The position numbers and the translations under genes were made by a program. The notes below the pieces were generated by a model. It did no database searches and was not told where the DNA came from. It saw only the letters and a list, made by a program, of their open reading frames with translations. This document shows positions 8,146-15,720 of a stretch of 42,543 nucleotides of DNA, in pieces. This DNA comes from Acidobacteriota bacterium (GTDB taxonomy: Bacteria > Actinomycetota > Actinomycetes > Actinomycetales > Microbacteriaceae): positions 1-42,543 of the forward strand of contig JABBOD010000023.1 of assembly GCA_019351995.1 (NCBI GenBank). Reading direction: 5' to 3'. The number at the start of each line of letters is the position of its first letter. Position 1 is the first letter of the stretch.

Positions 8146-10674
8146 TCACGCTCTCACGCTGCCGCGCGTGCGCCGCGCGCGGACGAAGGAGTACGCGACC
8201 GACGCCACCAGGATGAGCAGGCCCTGGAAGACGTATTGCCACAGGGTGGAGAGGCCCAAGAAGGTCGTGGCATTCAGCAACTGGGTGATCAGCACCGCCC
8301 CCAGCAGCGTTCCGACGAACGTGCCGCGACCGCCCAAGAGGCTCGTCCCGCCCAGAACCACCGCGGTGATGCTCGACAGCGTGTATCCAACGCCCTGGGA
8401 GGGATCACCGACGCCGATCTGTCCCATGAGCATCACGGCACCGAGCACCGTGAACAGTGACGTCAGAATGTAGCCGAGGATCACCGTGCGGTTGATCTTG
8501 ACGCCGACCCGGCGGGCCGATTCCTCGTCAGACCCGGTCGCCCGCAGCCGCCAGCCCCAGCGGCGTCGGCGGAGGAAGAACTCGGCGAGGAGCGCGGCGG
8601 CAACGAGCAGGATGAACGCGACAGGGATCGGGCCGACCGTCGTCTGAATGACGGCGACCACATTCGCGTTGATGTACCCACCCGGACCATTACGCAGGAC
8701 GAAGCTCAGACCCTGAAGAGCGATGTACATCGTCAATGTGGCCGCGATCGCGGTGAACTTGGCGAAGCGGATCAGCGATCCGTTGACCAGACCGACAGCC
8801 ACACCGACTACCACCATCAGCAACAGGCCCACCATGATCACGACGATCGGCTTCTTGTCATTGACGAAGAACGACGCGATCACCACCAAGAAGCCGGACA
8901 GCGGCCCGACCGAGAGGTCGATCCCGCCCAGCAGCAGACTGACCGTCTGCCCGAGCGCGATGAAGCCGAGTGCGGTCACAGCCAGGAGCACGGTACTGAC
9001 GTTGAACGCGGAGAGGTAGCGGTCGTTTTGGGTCAGGATGAAGCCGCCGAGCACAACGATCACGGCGACCAGCAGGGCCGACGGAGCGTAATCGCCCTGG
9101 ATGAAGCGGCGCACCCCGCCGGTCGACACTCGGGACGGCCCCGAGCTCTCGACGGCCGCAAAGCTGGAGGTGGTCGAGCTGACGGCAGCGCTGATCATCA
9201 TCTCCTCAGTGACGTCAGGGCCTCTCAGTGTTTCGATCACCGTGCCACGGGACATCACAAGGACCTCATCGCAGAGACCCTCGAGCTCCTTGGCGTCGGA
9301 GGAGTTGACGATGACCGGGATGCCGGAGTCTGCCACCTCTCGGAGGATCCGGTAGATCTCGGCGCGGGCGCCGACATCCACGCCCTGGGTCGGCTCGTCG
9401 GCAATGACGAGCTGGGGCTCGGACAGCAGCGTGCGCGCCATGACCACCTTCTGCTGGTTGCCACCCGACAGCGACGAGACCTCGGCGTCGAGGGAGGGCG
9501 CCTTCACGTCCAGCGACTGCAGAGTGTCGGCGACCCGGCCGAGTTCCTTTTTGCGACTCAGCAACCACCAGCCGCGGAACTTCTGCAGCGCGGCCACCGC
9601 GGCGTTCTCTCGCACGGTCAGCGTCATCATGAGGCCTTCGCTGTGACGGTCAGCCGGCATGAACGCCGCCTCGTGCAGCAGCTCATGACCGCTCTTCGCG
9701 ACACCGCCGACCTTCACCGAACCGGTGAAGGAACTGAGACCGGCGAGTGCGCGCAGGAACTCGCTCTGTCCGTTCCCCGCGACCCCCGAGACGCCGATGA
9801 TCTGCCCGCGAGTGGCCGTGAGCGAGACATCGTTGCAGCCGTCTCCGCTCAGCCCGTCCACCTCGAAAATGACGGGGTCGCCCGCCGCGGCAACGTGCTT
9901 GGGAGGGAAGGTCGACTCGAGTTGGCGACCGACGATGAGGGCGAGCAGCTCATCGTCCGTGACGTCCGCAACCTCGGATTCACCGCGGAGCTCGCCGTCC
10001 CGGAGCACGGTGACACGGTGTGCGAGCTCGCGCACTTCGGCAAGACGGTGGGTGATGTAGACGACGGCGACGCCGTCGGCGACCGCCTGCCGCACGCGCG
10101 AGAAGAGCAGGTCAACCGACCTCTGCCCGAGTGGAGCCGTCGGCTCGTCGAGGATGAGGACGCGCGGATGAATCGCGAACGCCTTGGCAATCTCCAGCAG
10201 GTGCTTCTGTGCCACCGTCAGCGTTTCGACACGATCGCGAAGGTGCACGTGCAGACCGACTCCATCGAGCATCCGCTCGGCGATCTCCTCGTCGACGCCA
10301 CCCTCGAAGACGGAACCGGGAAGCGAGACCTGGAGGTTCTCCAGCACGGTCATGTCGGGCAGCACGGCGGGGTGCTGGAACACGATCGCGATGCCCAGCC
10401 TGGCCGCGACCGTCGGGGTCAGCGTCACCGTCTCATGGTCGAAGACGATGGATCCGCCGTCGGGTTGCGCCGTGCCAGACGCCACGTTCATCAGCGTCGA
10501 CTTGCCCGCGCCGTTCTCGCCGAGGATCGCATGCACTTCGCCGGAGCGGATCTCGACCGACACATCGGAAAGTGCGGCGACCCCGGAGTACAGCTTCGAG
10601 ATGTGCTTGAGATTCAGCACGGTCGCCTGCGCGGCCGGCGAGGGAGTCACGGTCATGGTCGTGGTGTCGGTCAC
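8146..10674 (-). CDS. Sugar-type ABC transporter: tandem ATPase fused to permease (RbsA-RbsC type)
   Basis: One 842-residue polypeptide joins three units. Residues about 18-250 are an ATPase with Walker A GENGAGKST (52-60), the RbsA-style signature LTVAQKHLLEI, and Walker B VLILDEPTAP. Residues about 265-510 are a second ATPase with a degenerate P-loop (GVAGNGQSEF) but intact LSGGNQQK and ADEPTQGVD. Residues about 530-840 are a RbsC/XylH-type permease with many membrane segments (GGIDLSVGPLSG). Double ATPases with one weak site are normal for ribose/xylose importers; the permanent fusion to permease is less usual. No frame break is seen. The start is GTG 10674, with only a weak ribosome site. 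The partners are the binding protein and second permease encoded just upstream. Confidence 0.92.
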   Translation of the reverse strand: MTDTTTMTVTPSPAAQATVLNLKHISKLYSGVAALSDVSVEIRSGEVHAILGENGAGKSTLMNVASGTAQPDGGSIVFDHETVTLTPTVAARLGIAIVFQHPAVLPDMTVLENLQVSLPGSVFEGGVDEEIAERMLDGVGLHVHLRDRVETLTVAQKHLLEIAKAFAIHPRVLILDEPTAPLGQRSVDLLFSRVRQAVADGVAVVYITHRLAEVRELAHRVTVLRDGELRGESEVADVTDDELLALIVGRQLESTFPPKHVAAAGDPVIFEVDGLSGDGCNDVSLTATRGQIIGVSGVAGNGQSEFLRALAGLSSFTGSVKVGGVAKSGHELLHEAAFMPADRHSEGLMMTLTVRENAAVAALQKFRGWWLLSRKKELGRVADTLQSLDVKAPSLDAEVSSLSGGNQQKVVMARTLLSEPQLVIADEPTQGVDVGARAEIYRILREVADSGIPVIVNSSDAKELEGLCDEVLVMSRGTVIETLRGPDVTEEMMISAAVSSTTSSFAAVESSGPSRVSTGGVRRFIQGDYAPSALLVAVIVVLGGFILTQNDRYLSAFNVSTVLLAVTALGFIALGQTVSLLLGGIDLSVGPLSGFLVVIASFFVNDKKPIVVIMVGLLLMVVVGVAVGLVNGSLIRFAKFTAIAATLTMYIALQGLSFVLRNGPGGYINANVVAVIQTTVGPIPVAFILLVAAALLAEFFLRRRRWGWRLRATGSDEESARRVGVKINRTVILGYILTSLFTVLGAVMLMGQIGVGDPSQGVGYTLSSITAVVLGGTSLLGGRGTFVGTLLGAVLITQLLNATTFLGLSTLWQYVFQGLLILVASVAYSFVRARRTRGSVRA

Positions 10675-10722
10675 GTCGATGCTTTCGGTTGGGGAAGGTG
10701 GGTCGAGCTGAACGGAACGGAG

Positions 10723-10759
10723 GCCGGATCGGCCGGGACATGGTCCCGACCGATCCGGC
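10723..10759. terminator. Intra-operon stem-loop after the binding-protein gene
   Basis: GCCGGATCGG (10723-10732) pairs perfectly with CCGATCCGGC (10750-10759). Inside, CGGGAC and GTCCCG pair around an ATG loop, separated from the outer stem by one C/A mismatch. The hairpin begins eight bases past the stop of the binding-protein gene in the minus-strand transcript. A strong stem here is typical of partial termination or 3'-end protection that gives more binding protein than membrane components. Confidence 0.7.
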
Positions 10760-10767
10760 GTTCGGGA

Positions 10768-11883
10768 CTACTTGTTGTTGACGGCTGCTGCCTGCTGGGC
10801 CTTCGACAGCTGTGCCGACAGGTAGATGTCACCCGGCAGGCTCGAGTCGCACTGGACGGGGTTCGGCTGCCCGCTCACCGAGTCCTCGAAGACCGGAGCC
10901 TTGAAGGTGCTCGACGACGGCGGGGTCCCGCCGGTCGCCTTCGCGACAGCCCAGTCGACGGCGAGGCGGACGTTGTCGTTGCCGGTCGCGACCGTGAACA
11001 GCTTGAAGTCCGGGTTCGCGGCGTGGTTGGCTTTCCAGAAGCAGCCGAGAGCGTTGCCGTCCGAGGTCGCGAGGGCAGGGATCGACCGACCACTCTTCTG
11101 GAACACGGGCAGGGCACCGACCAGCGACGGGCCGAAGTCCGAGATGATCACGTCGATCTTCGGGTTCTTCGCGATCTCAGCTGTGAGAACGGTCTGAGTG
11201 AGCGCCGGGTCCCAGTTGGTGACATCGTACGGAGCCTCGTTGAGGTACTTGTACTTGCTGTCGAGGACGCTGTTGAGGCCCTTCAGCTCGTCGGTACCTT
11301 GGCTGTTGCCCTTCGGCCCACTGAGGAACAGCATGTTGGCGCCGTTCGGGAACTGCTGCTTGATCCAGTTGCCCCAGTTGGTGCCGTCGTTCACGAAGGA
11401 CGCGCCGACGAACTGGGTGTAGTCCTTCCCGGCAGTGCCCCCGACCTCGACGCGATACGGCACGACGACGACACCGGCCTTGTACGCGCTGCGGATCGCG
11501 GGCAGCATCGCCTGACCGGCATCCGCGAACACGACCATGGCGTCGATGCCCTTCGCGGTGAAGGCCTGGATATCGGAGATCGACTTCTGCGTGTCGCCGT
11601 TGCCGTTCGCGTACTGGTAGCTGGTCACGCTCGCGCACTTCTTGACCTCGTCCTCACCGGATGCGGTGGTGACGAGCCGCCAGCTGTTGCCGCCGAAGCC
11701 GTCGAGCTGTGCGAGCTTGATCTTCTTTGTTCCGCACCACGACGGGGCACCGGCAAGGTGCGTCGTGCCGGTACCAGAGCTCGAGCCGCTCGACGTCGTG
11801 CCGCCGGCGGAACAGCCGGCCAGCGCGAGCGCCGCGAAAGCAACGGTCGCGACGATTGCTGTGAGAGAACTGCGACGTTTCAT
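10768..11883 (-). CDS. Sugar-type ABC transporter substrate-binding lipoprotein
   Basis: A 371-residue periplasmic-binding-protein-like lipoprotein. The N-terminus is a lipoprotein signal (MKRRSSLTAI... LALAGC) with the lipidated Cys at residue 24, followed by a Ser/Thr/Gly-rich linker. The rest fits the ribose/galactose-binding type I fold (KGIDAMVVFADAG; AEIAKNPKIDVIISD). It would capture the substrate outside the membrane and deliver it to the permeases. The ligand cannot be named from sequence. ATG 11883 has AGGAGG upstream. Stem-forming sequences lie on both sides of the gene, suggesting separate control of its dose. Confidence 0.9.
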   Translation of the reverse strand: MKRRSSLTAIVATVAFAALALAGCSAGGTTSSGSSSGTGTTHLAGAPSWCGTKKIKLAQLDGFGGNSWRLVTTASGEDEVKKCASVTSYQYANGNGDTQKSISDIQAFTAKGIDAMVVFADAGQAMLPAIRSAYKAGVVVVPYRVEVGGTAGKDYTQFVGASFVNDGTNWGNWIKQQFPNGANMLFLSGPKGNSQGTDELKGLNSVLDSKYKYLNEAPYDVTNWDPALTQTVLTAEIAKNPKIDVIISDFGPSLVGALPVFQKSGRSIPALATSDGNALGCFWKANHAANPDFKLFTVATGNDNVRLAVDWAVAKATGGTPPSSSTFKAPVFEDSVSGQPNPVQCDSSLPGDIYLSAQLSKAQQAAAVNNK

Positions 11884-11928
11884 GGGTGCTTTTTCCTCCT
11901 GGTTGGATGCGACAACTGCGTCGCGTGG

Positions 11929-11952
11929 TTCGACGTCGACGTCGACGTCGAA
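11929..11952. repeat. 24-base perfect palindrome made of GACGTC units
   Basis: The stretch is exactly self-complementary. It is TTC, then three overlapping GACGTC units (four CGACGT steps), then GAA. It lies in the 81-base gap between permease and binding-protein genes, about 45 bases upstream of the latter's start codon. It could form an RNA stem in the transcript or bind a dimeric protein. No T-run follows. Confidence 0.7.
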
Positions 11953-11964
11953 ACCCGATGGAAC

Positions 11965-12984
11965 CTAGGCGGGGATCGCCTGGGTTGGCTTGCGCACGAA
12001 CAACCGGCGTCGTACCGACGACCAGTTGACCGAGTAGAGGGAGACCCCGACGGCGAGCGCAATCGCCTGCACGAGGGTCTGAACTGACGTGTCGACCCCC
12101 AGCGCCAGAACGAACTGCTGCAGCTGAAGAAGAAAGAGCGCCGCGATGACGGTCGAGATGGGGAAGCCGCGCCCGCCGAGGAGCGATGTCCCGGCGAGCA
12201 CCACGACGGCGACCGACGGCAGCAGAAGGGAGTCGCCCTGGAAGGCGGTGGGCTGGTTGGTGATGCCGGCAAGCAGAACCCCCGCGAGGCAGTACAGAAG
12301 CTGTGCCCAGACGAACGACAGGGTCTGATGAACTCGCACGCGCAGGCCGACCGCACGAGCCGCGGCGGGATTCGCCCCGATCGCCTCGAATCGGCGTCCG
12401 GCAACGGTCTTCTTGGTCAGAACGGAGACGACGATGAGCGCCGCGACCGCGAAGAACGCGGCGTTCGGGATACCGACAGTCGAGCCGCCGGCAACCGCCG
12501 CGAGCAGCGCCGTCGTACTGCGGGGGGTCCCTCCCGACACGGCGAAGACCGCGCCGTAGAGCAGGGCGTTCATACCCAGCGTCGCGATGATGGAGTTGAG
12601 CCGGAGCAGGCTGACCAGGATCCCGTTGACCAGACCAGCGGCGAGCGCGAAGGCGACCGCCATCAGGATGGCGGAGCCGAGCTTGCTGCTGTCGCCGGCC
12701 GGCTCGTGGGTTGAGATCACCACGGCGAGGGAGATGCCCCCGGCCACGGAGAGGTCGATGCCTCCCTGCTGCACGACCAGCATCTGGCCCAGTCCGGCGA
12801 TCGCCAGAACCGCCGCGAACGGCACCATCCCGATGATCGCGCTGTGCGAGATGCTCGACGGCGCCAGCACACCGCCGACCGAGAAGAGAGCGATGGTCGC
12901 GATCGCGATCGCCACGAATCCGGGGGCGACGCGAAGCCGAGATGTCGTCAATCGGTTCGTGTCACGCTTCATCACGTCGGTCAA
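11965..12984 (-). CDS. Sugar-type ABC transporter permease (RbsC/XylH family)
   Basis: A roughly 339-residue integral membrane protein with about eight to ten hydrophobic segments and the family motif QQGGIDLSVAGG, matching the permease half of the fusion protein downstream. The two permease units would form the membrane channel as a heterodimer. The start is uncertain. A GGAG at 12990-12993 is two bases from ATG 12987 and five from TTG 12984, so TTG 12984 is preferred; ATG 12972 (MKRDTNRL) is also possible, and a longer frame to 13050 lacks a ribosome site. It is the first gene of the minus-strand operon, divergent from the ketopantoate-reductase-like gene. Confidence 0.85.
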   Translation of the reverse strand: MTDVMKRDTNRLTTSRLRVAPGFVAIAIATIALFSVGGVLAPSSISHSAIIGMVPFAAVLAIAGLGQMLVVQQGGIDLSVAGGISLAVVISTHEPAGDSSKLGSAILMAVAFALAAGLVNGILVSLLRLNSIIATLGMNALLYGAVFAVSGGTPRSTTALLAAVAGGSTVGIPNAAFFAVAALIVVSVLTKKTVAGRRFEAIGANPAAARAVGLRVRVHQTLSFVWAQLLYCLAGVLLAGITNQPTAFQGDSLLLPSVAVVVLAGTSLLGGRGFPISTVIAALFLLQLQQFVLALGVDTSVQTLVQAIALAVGVSLYSVNWSSVRRRLFVRKPTQAIPA

Positions 12985-13062
12985 CATCGCTCCAGCCGGT
13001 CGGTGCACACGACCCAACCACTGCGTCGTGTGTTGAGCGACACTGTACAAAACTCGGGACCA

Positions 13063-13200
13063 TGTTCACAAGCACCTTTCGCATAACGATTTACAGCGAA
13101 CACCGACGTAACCCCGGAGCCGTCTCCGAGAATGCCAAGCGCGGACGGTTCAGACGGGTCCCGTGATGCGGAAGAAAACGGTGTTCAGCATTTATGAACA
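13063..13200. promoter_or_regulatory. Divergent control region with TGTTCA palindrome
   Basis: The 278-base gap between the catabolic operon and the plus-strand reductase contains TGTTCA (13182-13187) and TGAACA (13195-13200), a perfect inverted repeat with seven bases between the arms. Further half-sites are TGTTCA at 13063-13068 and GAACA at 13098-13102. The same core is repeated upstream of the VOC gene. It looks like operator DNA for a dimeric regulator serving both directions. I see no convincing -35/-10 pair. Confidence 0.5.
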
Positions 13201-13262
13201 TCGCGTATGCTGACGCAATCCCGCCTTTTGAGGCAGCACGATGGCGAAGGAGCCCCCGTCAG

Positions 13263-14294
13263 ATGTCACCAAGAATCGCCTTCCTCGGAACCGGCGCACA
13301 GGGCGCCGGAATCGGTGCCGACCTCGTGAACGCCGGACTTGACGTCACCTTCATCGAACAGTGGCCCGCACACGTCGACGCGATGCGTACGAACGGCATC
13401 GAGGTGCGGATGCCGCAACAGACCGTCGTCACTCCGCTCCCTGCCGTGCTCAACCTGTGCGATGTGGCGACGCTTCGGCACACCTTCGACATCGTCTTTC
13501 TGCTGGTCAAGGCATACGACACGCGCTGGGCGTGCGAGCTCATCAAGCCTGTGCTGGCCGATGACGGGCTTGTCGTCGGCCTGCAGAACGGCATGTCGAT
13601 CGACGACATCGCGGCGGTCGTCGGCGCCGAGCGGACCATCGGTGCCGTGATCGAGATGGCCTCCAACATGTGGGAGCCCGGCGTCGTCAATCGGCAGAAC
13701 TCCCCCGCCACCGCCTGGTTCACCGTCGGCGGCGTCGTGCCGAGCGCACAGGCGCGCGCCCACGAGGTGCAGGCGCTGCTCTCGCACGCGGGCGCCGTGG
13801 AGGTGTCAGACGACATCCGATCGTCGAAATGGATGAAGCTGATCGCCAACGCCGGCGAGCTGGTCCCGTCGGCGATTCTGAATCTCCCGCTGGCGGAGGC
13901 TGCCGCCCTGCCCGGTGTGCACGAGTTCATGGTGGAGTGCGGCAGGGAGGCGGCACGCGCGACGCTGGCCGATGGCTGCCGCCTCGTCCCGATCTTCGGA
14001 ATGACGGCGGCCGAGGTGGCCGCCGCCGACGACTACGCCGGACTTCTGCTCGGCCGCGTGCTCAGCGACTACTCCTTCCCGGACACACTGACCACCGTGC
14101 TCCAGGACTGGCGCAAGGGCCGTCGTGCCGAGGTGCGCGAGGTCAACGGCCTCGCGGCCGACGTCCTGCACGCCAACGGCCAGAGCGCTCCCGCCAATGA
14201 ACGCACCGTCGAGCTGGCGCTGCGCATCGAATCGGGCGAACTGATCGCACAGCCATCCAACGTCGAGTTGCTCCTCGCGCCTGGGGCACGATGA
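13263..14294 (+). CDS. Ketopantoate reductase-like (ApbA/PanE family) dehydrogenase
   Basis: A 343-residue protein with N-terminal NADP-binding motif FLGTGAQGAGIGADL and a C-terminal all-helical domain, as in 2-dehydropantoate 2-reductase. Family residues are visible: Lys in LLVKAYDT, Asn in GLQNGMSID, and the SSKWMKLIANA helix start with its Lys and Asn. The family reduces 2-keto acids or 2-keto lactones at the expense of NADPH. Location in a catabolic locus, next to a Dabb gene and away from other pan genes, argues against a role in pantothenate synthesis. ATG 13263 has GAAGGAG about ten bases upstream. The stop overlaps the next start by four bases. Confidence 0.85.
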   Translation: MSPRIAFLGTGAQGAGIGADLVNAGLDVTFIEQWPAHVDAMRTNGIEVRMPQQTVVTPLPAVLNLCDVATLRHTFDIVFLLVKAYDTRWACELIKPVLADDGLVVGLQNGMSIDDIAAVVGAERTIGAVIEMASNMWEPGVVNRQNSPATAWFTVGGVVPSAQARAHEVQALLSHAGAVEVSDDIRSSKWMKLIANAGELVPSAILNLPLAEAAALPGVHEFMVECGREAARATLADGCRLVPIFGMTAAEVAAADDYAGLLLGRVLSDYSFPDTLTTVLQDWRKGRRAEVREVNGLAADVLHANGQSAPANERTVELALRIESGELIAQPSNVELLLAPGAR

Positions 14295-14590
14295 TCCGCC
14301 ACATCGTCGAGTTCAAGCTGTCGGCCGACGATCCGGATCAGCGCGAGCTCGACGCCCGCGGCATCCAGGAGCGTCTGACCGCACTCCTCGGCGTCGTCCC
14401 GAGCGTCCGCACCATCGAGGTCGCCCCCGACCTCGGCGTCGTGGGCGGACATTGGGATGTGGTGCTCGTCTCGGAGCACGACACCCTCGCCGATCTCGAG
14501 GCGTACCAGGCGCACCCCGCCCACCGCGAGGCAGCAGCCTGGGTGTCGACGGTCGTGAGCGACCGGGCGACCGTCGACTACGACTTCTGA
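14291..14590 (+). CDS. Dabb (stress-responsive alpha/beta-barrel) domain protein
   Basis: A 99-residue protein made of one Dabb domain: MIRHIVEFKLS opening strand, a helix through IQERLTALLG, SVRTIEVAPDLG, WDVVLVSEHDTLADLEAYQAHPAH. It is a dimeric ferredoxin-like barrel. Known members include plant polyketide cyclases and stress proteins of unknown chemistry. The conserved His in MIRHIVEFK and AHPAH are present. An ATGA overlap couples it to the reductase gene, so the two probably act on the same compound. The activity is not predictable. Confidence 0.85.
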   Translation: MIRHIVEFKLSADDPDQRELDARGIQERLTALLGVVPSVRTIEVAPDLGVVGGHWDVVLVSEHDTLADLEAYQAHPAHREAAAWVSTVVSDRATVDYDF

Positions 14591-14633
14591 CGGGACGTGG
14601 CTCGCGTCGGGAGCCCCGAGCGCGAGAGTGACA

Positions 14634-14658
14634 GCCGAGGCCCGAGACGGGCCTCGGC
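14634..14658 (+). terminator. Terminator hairpin after the Dabb gene
   Basis: A perfect 11-base stem (GCCGAGGCCCG and CGGGCCTCGGC) with an AGA loop starts 43 bases after the Dabb stop. It probably ends the plus-strand reductase/Dabb transcript. Confidence 0.75.
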
Positions 14659-14670
14659 GCTGGCGTCGCG

Positions 14671-14694
14671 GCGGAGGCCCGAAATGGCCTCCGC
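14671..14694 (-). terminator. Terminator hairpin after rlmB
   Basis: A nine-base stem (GCGGAGGCC and GGCCTCCGC) with a six-base loop abuts the rlmB stop codon. With the hairpin just before it, this separates the catabolic locus from the housekeeping block. Confidence 0.7.
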
Positions 14695-15720
14695 TCAGAG
14701 CTCCAGCGCGCGCAGCTTGCTGATCTCGTAGAGGGCGACGCTCACGGCGATCCCCGCATTGAGGGACTCCGTTGCCGCCTCGATGGGGATCGACACCACC
14801 GCGTCGCAGGTCTCGGTGACGAGCCTCGACAGCCCCTTGCCCTCGTTGCCGACAACGAGCACAATCGGCTCCTTCGCCAGCGCGAGGCCCGGAAGCGAGA
14901 CGCTGCCACCCCCGTCGAGACCGAGCACGAAGACGCCACGCGCCTTCAGATCCTTCAGGGTGTTCGTCAGGTTGCCGGCCATCGCGATCGGAACGCGCGC
15001 AGCGGCACCCGCTGAGGTCTTCCAGGCCGACGCCGTCATGCCGACGGTGCGGCGCTGCGGCACGATGATGCCCTGGGCGCCGAAGGCTCCTGCCGAGCGG
15101 ACGATGGCGCCCAGGTTGCGCGGATCGGTGATTCCGTCGAGGGCGACGAACAGCGGTGTGCTGCCCTCGGCGAGCACCGCGTCGAGCAGTTCGAGCGGAT
15201 GCGCGTACTCGTACGCCGGCACCTTCAGGGCGATGCCCTGATGAACCGCGTCGGGGCCGCTCAAGCGATCCAGTTCCGGACGCATCACCTCGAGCACGTT
15301 GAGGCCGCGCTTCGTCGCGAGCGACAGCGACTCCTTGACCCGGTCATCCATCTCGATGCGCGAGGCGATGTAGAGCGTGGAGGCGGGAATCTTGGCGCGC
15401 AGGGCCTCAACGACCGAGTTGCGGCCGGTCACGATTTCGCTGTCGTCGGTCTTGGGACGCTGGGGTCGACGCGGAGCGCCCGCTCCCCCGGCACCCAGCC
15501 GGCCACCCTTGGCCAGGCTGCTGCCGCCGTGTTTCTCGCGCGCCGCCTCGAGGCGGTCATTCGCGGCCTTGCGCTTGCCGGCGACGTGCCAGCTGCGGTC
15601 CTCGGCCTTGGGGGTGGGGCCTTTGCCTTCGAGGGCGCGGCGGTTGTGTCCGCCGGTGCCAACCGACGGGCCCTTCTTCTTGGGCTTGCCGGATGCTCCG
15701 GGACGGCCTGGCTTGCTCAT
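14695..15720 (-). CDS. rlmB: 23S rRNA 2'-O-ribose methyltransferase (RlmB/TrmH family)
   Basis: A 341-residue SPOUT methyltransferase expected to methylate a 23S rRNA ribose using SAM. The first ~90 residues are Lys/Arg/Gly-rich and probably disordered, a common actinobacterial extension. Then comes the substrate-binding domain ([10 protein letters not shown]) and the knotted catalytic domain with motif 1 [16 protein letters not shown], motif 2 [10 protein letters not shown] and motif 3 [19 protein letters not shown] 15720 is fixed by an ATGA overlap with the cysS stop; the upstream ATG of the longer frame lies inside cysS. The order cysS-rlmB is conserved in actinobacteria. The exact nucleotide target (G2251 type) is inferred from the family. 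Confidence 0.92.
   Translation of the reverse strand: MSKPGRPGASGKPKKKGPSVGTGGHNRRALEGKGPTPKAEDRSWHVAGKRKAANDRLEAAREKHGGSSLAKGGRLGAGGAGAPRRPQRPKTDDSEIVTGRNSVVEALRAKIPASTLYIASRIEMDDRVKESLSLATKRGLNVLEVMRPELDRLSGPDAVHQGIALKVPAYEYAHPLELLDAVLAEGSTPLFVALDGITDPRNLGAIVRSAGAFGAQGIIVPQRRTVGMTASAWKTSAGAAARVPIAMAGNLTNTLKDLKARGVFVLGLDGGGSVSLPGLALAKEPIVLVVGNEGKGLSRLVTETCDAVVSIPIEAATESLNAGIAVSVALYEISKLRALEL

Noticed and set aside
8146..10674. ATPase-permease fusion as a sequencing frameshift joining two genes
   Set aside because: The reading frame is continuous with a plausible linker and intact motifs on both sides; nothing indicates an error.
11929..11952. Start of a CRISPR or satellite array
   Set aside because: Only one short palindromic unit run, no spacers and no cas genes in the window.
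9028..12087. 1019-residue open frame on the plus strand
   Set aside because: Codon-bias shadow of the ABC fusion and binding-protein genes; no start signal, no domain.
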